Notes: a model not told the origin generated them from the sequence alone. A stretch of 11,688 nucleotides of DNA from Firmicutes bacterium UBA1535 (GCA_002323775.1 DCPV01000101.1:1-11688); one strand, 5' to 3'; shown: positions 1 through 7,554, counted from the stretch's first letter. Numbers and translations: made by a program.

Positions 1-670
1 TTGTATTTTTTAATTTTTTTTCAAATTCTTTGTCATCCAAAATTTCATTTTCTATATCAATAAATGCTAATTTATTTGAGTTCATATTGTAATGTATTAT
101 CTCATAATATTCTCTTGTGTTAAATTTAAAATTCGCACCTTTTTCCTTCATCTCTTGCTTGGCATTCAAATAATCAGCATATGTTATAACTGATTTTTCT
201 AAAATATCTACACCATAATGTTTCAATATATCCTTATTTATAACAAACATTTTATAGTTCAAACCTAATGGAATACAATATCTTCCTTTATGTGCATCCA
301 ATAATTTGTTATATGAATCAAACCTTGTATAGTCAGCATGTTTTTTAGCAATACCTTCAAGATACATTTGATCATCAATTATAATTGCATTACCGGTACT
401 TAATGCTATATTTCTCTTTAATATATAATTATCAATTGACACCGATTTTTGATCTACAATATTAATTTCTAATGGAATATGGTTTGTATCACAAAAATCT
501 TTAGTAAGCTTAATAATCCTATCTGGAATATCTAAGTCCATATTAGAATTATGGTAATGCCATATTTGAATTTTAGAATTATTGCCTTTATCACCCATTG
601 CACACGAAGATAAATATAATAGTTGTAATAAAATAAAACTTAAAATAACAATCTTTAATACCTTTTTCAT
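1..670 (-). CDS. Solute-binding-like lipoprotein, C-terminus beyond window (partial)
   Basis: The frame is open from an ATG at 670 to the left edge (223 codons), so the 3' end is missing. Residues 1-23 form a lipoprotein signal peptide: basic MKK start, hydrophobic core and lipobox L-S-S-C with Cys at 23, so the mature protein should be lipid-anchored outside the membrane. After it comes an extracellular solute-binding-like fold clearly paralogous to the product of the preceding gene (878-2311). Shared segments include NYILKRNIA, DYTRFDSYNKL, AHKGRYCIPLG and KQEMKEKGA. The family resemblance to ABC family-1 binding proteins is inferred from overall pattern; I do not recognise the ligand. The start has AAGGAG 11 nt upstream, the same spacing as its paralog. 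It is the last visible gene of the minus-strand cluster. No permease gene is visible, so a sensory or capture role is as possible as transport. Confidence 0.75.
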   Translation of the reverse strand, partial: MKKVLKIVILSFILLQLLYLSSCAMGDKGNNSKIQIWHYHNSNMDLDIPDRIIKLTKDFCDTNHIPLEINIVDQKSVSIDNYILKRNIALSTGNAIIIDDQMYLEGIAKKHADYTRFDSYNKLLDAHKGRYCIPLGLNYKMFVINKDILKHYGVDILEKSVITYADYLNAKQEMKEKGANFKFNTREYYEIIHYNMNSNKLAFIDIENEILDDKEFEKKLKNT

Positions 671-877
671 TAAAGTTATTTCTCCTTCAAACATAACTAT
701 TTGCTAATATGATTATACACTTGAAAAGAGATTGACATTGAAAATAAATCTATTTTAAGTATAGTTTAATTTACACCACTTAGTACAAACGCTACTCCGT
801 ACGTGTTATAATGCCATCGTCTCAATCAGTCCATAATAAATCATTTAAACTTTTCATATCCACTATTTTATTCTCAA
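671..877. other. 207-bp spacer between the two binding-protein genes
   Basis: The spacer contains the AAGGAG ribosome binding site of the downstream lipoprotein gene and a TATAAT (minus strand, 712-717) without a convincing -35, so an internal promoter is only a weak possibility. Minus-strand bases 877-814 keep an open frame directly behind the upstream gene's stop in a different phase (see findings). No convincing terminator hairpin with a T tract is visible, so transcription may read through. Confidence 0.4.
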
Positions 878-2311
878 TTAATTGTATAAATAATAACTAT
901 CTACAAATTGATTTATTTTATCATCTATCATTTTATTTATCTCTGAATTTTCAGAATCAAAATTATCTAAAGAGTTTTTTTCTCCTGATAGCTCCTTTGC
1001 TATTTCAAAAACTAGAGATTCTGTGAATTCAACCACTTTTGCACTTATTATATATACATCATAGGTAGAACTTTGAATTGGATCGTATGAATATCTAGCT
1101 ACTTCATCTGCTTTTTCTTTGTCTTTAATAAATATATTATATGAAGCATTTATTATCCTTTTGATATTTCCACCTGAATTTATTGTCCTACCTATTCTCC
1201 CAGTATACTCCCAGTTCTCATCTACTTTTAATGCTTTCCTTATTTCCTCTGTATCAAAAATTGGTGTATAAATCATATCGGAAGCAATGCCATATCCTAT
1301 AAGCTCGAGATATCTTGATTCATTTACTACATAATTTGCTATATCATAAATTTTATTGTTTGTTATCTTTTTATTCATAAAAAAAGCTGGACTATAATTT
1401 ATAGCATATGGATAAATCATTAATGTTTTATCAGAAATATTACTTATCCTTTCAACTGCGAGTGGACTAATAAGAAGCTGGCTAGTTTCAATTTCTCCTA
1501 TAAAATCTAAACTACTATTTTCATCATATAGATGCGGCAGATTATTGTAAAATCCTTCTGGGTCATAATTATATAGTTTACTATCATGATAAAGTATAAT
1601 ATCATTACATATATCCATTATTGATTTTTTTAATCTTGCTTTAAACTCACCACTATCCTTTACATAATCGCTATTTTCATTAAGAAATAACACCCCGTTT
1701 TTATTTAAACAATAATCTACTATCTCACGACATTCTGTATCATTAATCTTAAACCTCGCACCTTTTTCCTTCATTTCCTGCTTTATTTTTAAATACTCGG
1801 TGTATGTTATAACTGGTGTTTCAAATGTATCTATACCGTAATAGTCTATTGCCTTTTTGTTTATAGCGAGCCCAACATAGCACATTCCCAAAGGAACACA
1901 AGATTTTCCTTTGTGGACCTCAAATAATTTGTTGTAGCTTTCTAATTTCGTATAATCAGCAGCTGAGTTTTTAGGCATATTATTTAAACGAGATAGCATA
2001 TCAATAGAGATAAAATTTCCAGTTGCAGCAGCTATGTTCCTTTTTAAGACATAATCTTTATACGTAATAATGTCAGAACCATATTCATGAATCTCTAATG
2101 GAATATCATTTTCTTCACAAAAATTCTTTACTCCGTCAATAAGTTCACTATTTAGCCCCTTTTCTCTACCAATATAATAGTACCAAAGTTGAATTTTATC
2201 TTCTCCGTTTGTTATATTATTAATAATTGTATTACCATGTTTAAATGCAAAATACAAAGACAACGATATTGCAAAAACAACTGAAACAATAACAATTAAT
2301 TTCTTTTTCAT
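878..2311 (-). CDS. Membrane-anchored extracellular solute-binding-like protein
   Basis: A 477-aa protein. I chose the ATG at 2311 rather than the in-frame GTG at 2323 because that GTG lies inside the AAAAGGAG ribosome binding site; the ATG has GGAG 11 nt upstream. Residues 1-18 are a basic start plus a hydrophobic stretch (a signal peptide or signal anchor), but no lipobox Cys follows, unlike the paralog downstream. The rest looks soluble and extracytoplasmic: KIQLWYYYIG near the start of the mature region, DYVLKRNIAAATGN, ESYNKLFEVHKGK and a long alpha/beta body like family-1 ABC binding proteins. It ends with an acidic and helical tail. Ligand unknown. It lies 57 bp after the 409-aa membrane protein gene with no terminator between them, so it is probably co-transcribed with the moxR-DUF58 module. 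No transporter permease or ATPase is adjacent. The family call comes from pattern and length; the operon role is inference. Confidence 0.7.
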   Translation of the reverse strand: MKKKLIVIVSVVFAISLSLYFAFKHGNTIINNITNGEDKIQLWYYYIGREKGLNSELIDGVKNFCEENDIPLEIHEYGSDIITYKDYVLKRNIAAATGNFISIDMLSRLNNMPKNSAADYTKLESYNKLFEVHKGKSCVPLGMCYVGLAINKKAIDYYGIDTFETPVITYTEYLKIKQEMKEKGARFKINDTECREIVDYCLNKNGVLFLNENSDYVKDSGEFKARLKKSIMDICNDIILYHDSKLYNYDPEGFYNNLPHLYDENSSLDFIGEIETSQLLISPLAVERISNISDKTLMIYPYAINYSPAFFMNKKITNNKIYDIANYVVNESRYLELIGYGIASDMIYTPIFDTEEIRKALKVDENWEYTGRIGRTINSGGNIKRIINASYNIFIKDKEKADEVARYSYDPIQSSTYDVYIISAKVVEFTESLVFEIAKELSGEKNSLDNFDSENSEINKMIDDKINQFVDSYYLYN

Positions 2312-2368
2312 TTCAAGGTACACTCCTTTTAATTTTACATATTTATACCTCTTATTTCTAATATTCTA

Positions 2369-3598
2369 TTAAATTTTATCGCTGGTTTTTTCCTTTTCCA
2401 AAGTTTTGTAAATACTTTTTATAGTTTTTACATCTTGATTATCTATAGCTTCTTTGTCATAACGTGCTTTCCTATAAATTTCTTTTATAACTTCTAAATT
2501 TTCTGTATGACCTTTAAATATATTCGATGACTTCTCATATATTGTATAGCTGTTATCATATTCAAATATACTCATTCTTTTTTTGCTACAAAGCATAAGG
2601 AATTTTTTATACCAGTATCTTATTTGATTTATGCCCTTAGAAAACATCTGCTTTTCATTTTTATTTCTCTTATTTTCATCATCTATAAAGCTTCTATTCT
2701 CCTTAACGCCCTCTACATAATCAAAGGTCTTTCTCTTTTTCCTTACTGAGAATACCTTTATTAAACCATAAATTACAAATGCTAGAAATGCAATAGCAAC
2801 AATATAAGCAAAAATACTAAATGTTTTTTCGCTAGGGTCCTGTATCATATGTCTTTCTGCCTCTTGTTCAATATAATTAGGTATTTCAAAAGGAGCTGGT
2901 GGTGCTTCTTCATAATTTTGAGCTCTATTCATAAAATATGCCATAGGTAAAAATAATACATAAATAATTTTCATTACTATAGGAACAAGTATTTTGCCAT
3001 ATACAAATTTCACCACAATAATTATAATCTTTAAAATTGAATCTGTACTTAGAACTATACTTATTATACTTGTCATTACAATAACTAAGGCGTTCATAAG
3101 CATAAATCTTTTATTATTAATTATCTCTTGACCGTGTCTAGCAGTACGCATCAGATACAATCCACTTATAATAAAAATAATAACGTATTGTAAGCTGACT
3201 CGATTAAAAAGCTCAATATTTTTAACCAAAAAAACAAGTAGCAACAAAGGTAAAATTGCATAAAAAAGATTGATAAATAAATCCTTAAATCTATAATAAT
3301 TTACATGGTATTTATCTGTTAAAACAACATACAGCATATAAATATATGGAATTATAGCCCCTATAACTCCTGTAACATTATTAACAAATAATACTGCTAT
3401 GATAAATCCTAATATAGGAATATATTTAAGCTTAGTATATTTACTAAATCTTAAAGCATAGCTAAGAGACAAGCTAATAAGGACTGTAAAATATACAAAA
3501 ACCATTGCATTGTTTGTGGGAGAAATAAAAACCATGTTAGCATATGCAAAATAAAATGCTAACAAGCACATATTTTTAATTAAAAAAACTAAAAACAC
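2369..3598 (-). CDS. TgpA-like/DUF4129-like polytopic membrane protein, lacking transglutaminase domain
   Basis: A 409-aa integral membrane protein. Residues 1 to about 222 hold roughly eight hydrophobic helices, followed by a short proline- and glutamate-rich segment (about 225-260), one more membrane helix (about 262-283) and a basic C-terminal domain. That domain, with NQIRYWYKKFLMLC and the closing IYRKARYDKE, resembles DUF4129 (EL..Y..ARY pattern). In the usual MoxR-DUF58-TgpA arrangement an extracytoplasmic transglutaminase core sits between the N-terminal helices and the last helix; here only about 40 residues lie there. The start is GTG at 3598: the overlapping ATG (TAATG with the DUF58 stop) reads into a stop after three codons, and the paralog has ATG at the equivalent codon. 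The two genes therefore overlap or abut and are probably translationally coupled. It is a paralog of the 405-aa protein at 5893-7110. Molecular function is unknown; a membrane partner of MoxR/DUF58 is inferred. Confidence 0.7.
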   Translation of the reverse strand: MFLVFLIKNMCLLAFYFAYANMVFISPTNNAMVFVYFTVLISLSLSYALRFSKYTKLKYIPILGFIIAVLFVNNVTGVIGAIIPYIYMLYVVLTDKYHVNYYRFKDLFINLFYAILPLLLLVFLVKNIELFNRVSLQYVIIFIISGLYLMRTARHGQEIINNKRFMLMNALVIVMTSIISIVLSTDSILKIIIIVVKFVYGKILVPIVMKIIYVLFLPMAYFMNRAQNYEEAPPAPFEIPNYIEQEAERHMIQDPSEKTFSIFAYIVAIAFLAFVIYGLIKVFSVRKKRKTFDYVEGVKENRSFIDDENKRNKNEKQMFSKGINQIRYWYKKFLMLCSKKRMSIFEYDNSYTIYEKSSNIFKGHTENLEVIKEIYRKARYDKEAIDNQDVKTIKSIYKTLEKEKTSDKI

Positions 3599-3599
3599 A

Positions 3600-4742
3600 T
3601 TAATCCCCCCCCTTGTCTTGAGCTAAATCCAAACTTGGATTTAGAACACAAACATCATGACCTGTTAATTCCTTTAATTTTTCCAGACCCGTCATATAAC
3701 CTGCGTCGACATGTAAATAATTTGACTCTTTATTTAACAGATTATTATTCTCTTTAAAATAAATTTCCTCAATATCTGGTGTAATAAGAATATGTCCAAC
3801 ACCTGATTCAGCACAATCAATAGCTCTATTTAACAATTTATTGTATGATTCTCTGATAACACCCTTTGTTGCTCTCCCCAGACCCTCTAAAACAGTCATC
3901 AGATGATTTCTACCCCAAGCGAAATAATCTAAATTTTCAAAAATTGGCTTCGTACCTGCTGTTATTGCATTTGTTATAACTTTATATTTTATATTTCTAC
4001 TTTCCAAGAGCTGACACACACTTCTTGCCATAGAAAAACATTCCTCGACAAGTTCGTCTTGCTTATAACCACTATAATCTATATTTAATATTACAGTAAC
4101 AATCAGTTCAAGAGTGTAATCATATTTTTTGACCATTAACTGTCCAAGCCTTGCTGTTTGTACCCAAGAAATCATCTTTTGAGGCTCTTGTCCAGTATAA
4201 TCGTTAAATCCTACTGTTAGTATTGGGTCTTCAAATATAAATCTGTTTATTGACATTTCTCCAATATAACCACTAAGCTTTACATCAATATCTGAAACAG
4301 CAGTTTCTTTGGGTATAACTATTATTTCTTCAATATTGTCATATCTCCCTATAGTTTCAGTTATTCCAAGAAAATCTCCGCCATATATTGTAGCACCATA
4401 CAGAAAATATCTTCCTCGTTTTGGTATAGACGCCCTTATTCTTCTCTCAAGAATTTGCCTTGGCATCAAATATTGGCTGCTCTCAATAATCATAAAATCA
4501 AGGTCCTTAGTTTTCTTTAAAACTACTATTTCTTTTGAAAATTTTTCTTGTAGCTTTAAATATGAAACAAAGCGTCTTGTTCTATTTTTTAAAACACATA
4601 TAATATCAAATTCTTCATCAGGCTCAATAATTTTCAATGAAGGTTTTTGAGAATATTCTATGCCTGTTAAAGCATTTTTTATTGAATTTCTTTCAATTAT
4701 ATATATAATTGCTGCAATTGCTATTATTGTTATTAGAAACAT
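3600..4742 (-). CDS. DUF58 domain protein (MoxR-associated)
   Basis: A 380-aa protein. The start chosen is ATG at 4742 because GGAGG lies 5 nt upstream; a TTG at 4781 extends the frame by 13 codons but has no ribosome binding site. Residues 1-18 form a single N-terminal membrane segment. The stretch KRGRYFLYGATIYGGDFLGI (about 108-127) and the motif at about 182-208, with ISWVQTARLGQLMVKKYD, match the DUF58 pattern (RRGRY...DPFGL and D...WK.SAR.G.L.V..Y). The VWA-like part that follows has NIDYSGY in place of a canonical DxSxS metal site, so metal-dependent adhesion is doubtful. DUF58 proteins are regularly encoded beside MoxR AAA+ ATPases, as here (98 bp after moxR). The gene ends in an eight-G run (3605-3612) that also forms the ribosome binding site of the next gene. 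A remnant of a second copy of its 3' end lies at 7112-7177. Confidence 0.85.
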   Translation of the reverse strand: MFLITIIAIAAIIYIIERNSIKNALTGIEYSQKPSLKIIEPDEEFDIICVLKNRTRRFVSYLKLQEKFSKEIVVLKKTKDLDFMIIESSQYLMPRQILERRIRASIPKRGRYFLYGATIYGGDFLGITETIGRYDNIEEIIVIPKETAVSDIDVKLSGYIGEMSINRFIFEDPILTVGFNDYTGQEPQKMISWVQTARLGQLMVKKYDYTLELIVTVILNIDYSGYKQDELVEECFSMARSVCQLLESRNIKYKVITNAITAGTKPIFENLDYFAWGRNHLMTVLEGLGRATKGVIRESYNKLLNRAIDCAESGVGHILITPDIEEIYFKENNNLLNKESNYLHVDAGYMTGLEKLKELTGHDVCVLNPSLDLAQDKGGD

Positions 4743-4840
4743 AATTCCCTCCATTTTGGCATAGTATAAAAGCTGCTTCAATATAAAAACTTTGTCACAG
4801 CTTAAAACAATGCACTTAAAAATAAAAATCTATTGCACAC

Positions 4841-5785
4841 TTATATTTTTTCTAATGGAACGGGGATGCTTCTTATTATTTCGTCTAAGTAAACCGCTGT
4901 TTCCTTTGATCTTCTTCCACCAGCTGATATGATACGATGACATAAAACGTCCTGTGCAACAGCCTGTACATCTTCAGGTAAAACAAAGCCTCTCCCATTT
5001 ATAGCAGCATAGGCTTGACTTGCTTTGTATAAAGCTATGGCTCCACGTGTCGATACTCCTGTTAAAAATCTTCTATCATTTCTCGTAGCTGTAACAATTT
5101 CCAACATATATTTAGAAACATCTTCATTTACTGTAACAAGGCTAAAATTATCTTTCACATATCTTGTTTCTTCGCTATTTACTACATATTCTAGGCTTTC
5201 TACAATATCTATTGTTGATTTTCTAGCTATAACCTCTAGTTCCTGTTCCTGCTGCATATAACCAAGTGATAGTCTCATAAAAAATCTGTCTATTTGAGCC
5301 TCTGGCAATGGAAACGTTCCTGATGACTCAATAGGGTTTTGTGTTGCCATAACCATAAATGGTTCTTCAAGCTTCATGGTTTGTCCATCAACCGTTATTT
5401 GTCTTTCCTCCATAGCCTCTAACAAACTTGACTGAGTACGAGGCGTAGCTCTGTTTATCTCATCGGCAAGAACTATGTTAGAAAATAAAGGTCCAGGTCT
5501 AAACATAAATTCTCCCTCTTTGTTATTATAATAATTTATACCCGTTAAATCTGATGGTAATAAGTCAGGAGTAAATTGAATTCTTTTGAATTTTCCCCCA
5601 ATTGATTTTGCAAATGCTCTTAATAGCATCGTTTTTCCTGTGCCAGGAATGTCTTCTAATAATACATTACCTGAACATATAAAAGATACAATAATCTTAT
5701 TTATAACCTCATCCTTGCCTAAAATAACCTTTGAACAATTACCTAATATTTTGTCCTTATACTCCACAAATTGTTTTGTTTCCAT
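4841..5785 (-). CDS. MoxR-family AAA+ ATPase
   Basis: A 314-aa protein of normal length for MoxR ATPases. Walker A is IPGTGKT (46-52), Walker B LADEI (106-110) followed by the family hallmark NRATPRTQSSLLEAMEE, sensor 1 ATQNP (147-151), and PEAQIDRF (161-168). The AAA lid domain fills the C-terminal third, with the STRGA segment typical of MoxR proteins. All catalytic residues are present. These cytoplasmic ATPases act as chaperone-like remodelling factors together with DUF58/VWA proteins and membrane partners encoded next to them; the DUF58 gene follows after 98 bp. The start ATG at 5785 has AGGAGGAG 8-10 nt upstream. The gene has its own promoter (5835-5864) placed almost at the stop of the upstream 405-aa membrane protein gene, with a palindromic operator-like site between them and the start. 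Specific substrate unknown. Confidence 0.93.
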   Translation of the reverse strand: METKQFVEYKDKILGNCSKVILGKDEVINKIIVSFICSGNVLLEDIPGTGKTMLLRAFAKSIGGKFKRIQFTPDLLPSDLTGINYYNNKEGEFMFRPGPLFSNIVLADEINRATPRTQSSLLEAMEERQITVDGQTMKLEEPFMVMATQNPIESSGTFPLPEAQIDRFFMRLSLGYMQQEQELEVIARKSTIDIVESLEYVVNSEETRYVKDNFSLVTVNEDVSKYMLEIVTATRNDRRFLTGVSTRGAIALYKASQAYAAINGRGFVLPEDVQAVAQDVLCHRIISAGGRRSKETAVYLDEIIRSIPVPLEKI

Positions 5786-5800
5786 ATGTATTACTCCTCC

Positions 5801-5870
5801 TAAGTTAAAACTTTAACATTGATAACGTTTTTGTCTTATAGTTTAATTCTACCATATAATACAAAATATT
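5801..5870 (-). repeat. Duplicated promoter block, copy 1 (before moxR)
   Basis: This 70-bp block matches 7251-7320 in the same orientation at 57 of 70 positions without gaps. The match is best downstream of the -10 (27 of 30) and at the -35 end, and weakest within the -10/-35 spacer. It marks the upstream edge of a duplicated moxR unit. Confidence 0.85.
5820..5864 (-). promoter_or_regulatory. moxR promoter with operator-like site
   Basis: On the minus strand, -35 TTGTAT (5864-5859), an 18-bp spacer and -10 TATAAG (5840-5835) precede moxR. Just downstream lies AACGTTATCA (5829-5820), which resembles half of a CcpA/LacI-family operator with the central CG. The same elements occur at the same offsets in the second copy at 7270-7314, which supports them as functional. 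Confidence 0.6.
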
Positions 5871-5892
5871 ACAATGATATTTAAAATTCATT

Positions 5893-7110
5893 TTAATTGC
5901 TTTTTTCTAAATTTTTATAACTACCTTTGATTATTTTTATATCTTCTTTATTTATAGTTTCTTCGCTATAGCGAGCTTTTCTGTAAATTTCTCTCATACT
6001 ATTCAAATCTTTTTCTTTGTTTTCAAATATCTCAAATGATTTTTCATATATTGTCTGGCTGTTATCATATACCAATATATCCATTTTTCTTTCATAGCAA
6101 AGCATGAGGAATTTTTTATACCAATATCTTATTTGATTCATGCTTTTATCAAGTATTTTCTTGGGTTTCTTGTTTTCATCAATATCATCATCAAGAAATC
6201 TTCTATATGATTCCACACCATTTATTTTATTTATCCCACTTATTTCAATATATGCTTTTGCTTTTCTTTTTAACCTTTCTCTCCTTATAAGAACAGAAAT
6301 GACAATCGTTAAAATTACAATAGCACCAAAAGCAATAATAAAAGTGTAACCATCTACACTTAGATCTGGCACACGAGGAGCTCTCTCTGTAAATCTAATA
6401 TTTTTATTCGAATTAATTAATCCTAATGCTCCCAAATTTAAAAGTTTCAATACAGGCCAAGAAATTATATAAAGAATTTTCAATGCTATTGGTATAATTA
6501 CATCTATAAATACAAATATCATAACATTAGTTACATAACTAAAAACTACATCTACATTTAGAATAATGCTTATAACACTGATTAGTGAAATAAGCAAAGT
6601 ATTCATTAGTAAAAATCTTCTATTATTGATTACAGTGCTACTATGTCTCGTAATGCGCATTAAGTACAATCCGCTTATGATAAACACGATAAAATATGGT
6701 AAGCCTACACGATTAAAAATTCTAAAATTCTTAGATAAAAAAACAATAAACAATAAAGGCAAGATTGTTAAAAAGAGTCTAATAAACAAGTCTCTAAAAC
6801 CATAATAATCTACTAAGTATTTATCCTTTAAAGCAATATAAAACATATAAATATATGGAAGTATAACTTCTATAACTCCCATCGTAGTATTAGCAAACTG
6901 CAAAGATATGACAATCCCCAACATAGGAAGATATTTAAGATAACTATATTTTTTACTAAATCTAAAAACATAGCTAATAGATAAGCTGATAAAGACAATA
7001 AAGTATACTAAAATCATTGAATTTTTTACAGGAGTAAAAAAAATCATATTGGCATATGTAAAATAAAAAGCTAGCAAACACATATGCTTAATCAAAAAAA
7101 TTAAAAACAT
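5893..7110 (-). CDS. TgpA-like/DUF4129-like polytopic membrane protein, second copy
   Basis: A 405-aa paralog of the 409-aa protein at 2369-3598, colinear throughout: similar N-terminus (MFLIFLIK), about eight N-terminal membrane helices, a short linker with ERAPRVPD in place of a transglutaminase domain, one more helix at about 253-273, and a basic DUF4129-like C-terminal domain with the shared NQIRYWYKKFLMLC and IYRKARYSEE. The ATG at 7110 has GGAGGGG 6-8 nt upstream; that site lies inside the remnant 3' end of a DUF58 gene, which may explain why the remnant was kept. The gene appears intact and is preceded by a copy of the moxR promoter about 175 bp upstream. Its stop is only about 30 bp from the -35 of moxR, and no terminator is seen, so read-through into moxR is likely. 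Function unknown; retention of a full frame after duplication suggests it is still used. Confidence 0.7.
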   Translation of the reverse strand: MFLIFLIKHMCLLAFYFTYANMIFFTPVKNSMILVYFIVFISLSISYVFRFSKKYSYLKYLPMLGIVISLQFANTTMGVIEVILPYIYMFYIALKDKYLVDYYGFRDLFIRLFLTILPLLFIVFLSKNFRIFNRVGLPYFIVFIISGLYLMRITRHSSTVINNRRFLLMNTLLISLISVISIILNVDVVFSYVTNVMIFVFIDVIIPIALKILYIISWPVLKLLNLGALGLINSNKNIRFTERAPRVPDLSVDGYTFIIAFGAIVILTIVISVLIRRERLKRKAKAYIEISGINKINGVESYRRFLDDDIDENKKPKKILDKSMNQIRYWYKKFLMLCYERKMDILVYDNSQTIYEKSFEIFENKEKDLNSMREIYRKARYSEETINKEDIKIIKGSYKNLEKSN

Positions 7111-7111
7111 A

Positions 7112-7177
7112 TTAATCCCCTCCCTTGTTTTGAGCCAAATTTAAACTATGGCATTTTAGCTTCGTATGTTCTGTTAC
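7112..7177 (-). pseudogene. Remnant of the 3' end of a duplicated DUF58 gene
   Basis: The minus-strand frame ending at 7112 reads ...SLNLAQNKGGD-stop, against SLDLAQDKGGD-stop at the end of the intact DUF58 gene. Over the last 36 bases (7112-7147 against 3600-3635) 31 match. Upstream of that the similarity fades (VTEHTKLKCH against LTGHDVCVLNP), and no start or rest of the gene is present. It sits exactly where DUF58 lies relative to the paralogous membrane protein gene. Confidence 0.8.
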
Positions 7178-7250
7178 AAGAAAATAAGGTAAAAATTTAT
7201 AAAATTGTTATTAAAATAAAAACAATTATCTTTTTTTTGCTATAAACTAC

Positions 7251-7320
7251 TAAGCTAAAACTTTAACAGTGATAACGTTATTATTTAATAAATTGACTCT
7301 ATCATAAAATGCAAAATATT
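7251..7320 (-). repeat. Duplicated promoter block, copy 2 (before the 405-aa gene)
   Basis: This block matches 5801-5870 at 57 of 70 bases without gaps. It is followed (minus strand) not by a moxR gene but by about 70 bp of AT-rich sequence, with a weak AATTGTT/AACAATT inverted repeat near 7203-7228, and then the DUF58 remnant. A copy of moxR has been lost from this place. Confidence 0.85.
7270..7314 (-). promoter_or_regulatory. Promoter of the 405-aa gene with palindromic cre-like operator
   Basis: On the minus strand, -35 TTGCAT (7314-7309), an 18-bp spacer and -10 TATTAA (7290-7285). Immediately downstream, TGATAACGTTATTA (plus strand 7270-7283) contains a perfect 10-bp palindrome, ATAACGTTAT, and differs at one position from the loose cre consensus TGWNANCGNTNWCA. 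Its place overlapping the start region would suit repression. The regulator is not in the window and is inferred only from the site. Confidence 0.55.
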
Positions 7321-7554
7321 TCAACAATAAAATAATTATTCATCCAAAATTTAATACAAATATCCTATTTTTTCATATCCTTAATTATAATATACCATAT
7401 ACTTACAAATTGCTCAAGGGACTTTTGAGTCTACTTTATAAAGAATTTTGTCAAAATAATTGATTTCACTTGCTATCATCATTTTTATTTTATTACAATC
7501 TTAATTTATTAAAAAAACAAAATAAACAAAAATTTTAAACTCTTAAAAACACTT
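7321..7554. other. AT-rich divergent intergenic region, no gene seen
   Basis: This is the part of the 513-bp gap (7111-7623) not covered by the promoter copy, the DUF58 remnant or the sigma-D promoter. It is very AT-rich with A and T runs and contains only short inverted repeats, such as CTCAA/TTGAG around 7413-7429, without a T tract. I see no open frame of note and no RNA gene. Confidence 0.5.

Noticed and set aside
811..1026. Plus-strand open frame of 71 codons opposite the end of the binding-protein gene
   Set aside because: It has no ribosome binding site, and most of it lies antisense to a well-supported gene; its Phe/Ile/Leu-rich content is what the complement of AT-rich coding DNA gives.
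3598..3600. ATG overlapping the DUF58 stop (TAATG) as start of the 409-aa protein
   Set aside because: That ATG reads into a stop after three codons; the GTG two bases further is in frame and matches the ATG of the paralogous gene.
4743..4781. TTG-initiated extension of the DUF58 protein by 13 residues
   Set aside because: No ribosome binding site precedes the TTG, whereas GGAGG lies 5 nt before the ATG at 4742; the added residues include that site.
7321..7554. Possible small RNA or CRISPR-like array in the AT-rich intergenic region
   Set aside because: There are no regularly spaced repeats, and no hairpin followed by a T tract on either strand; only short 4-5 bp inverted repeats that AT-rich DNA produces by chance.
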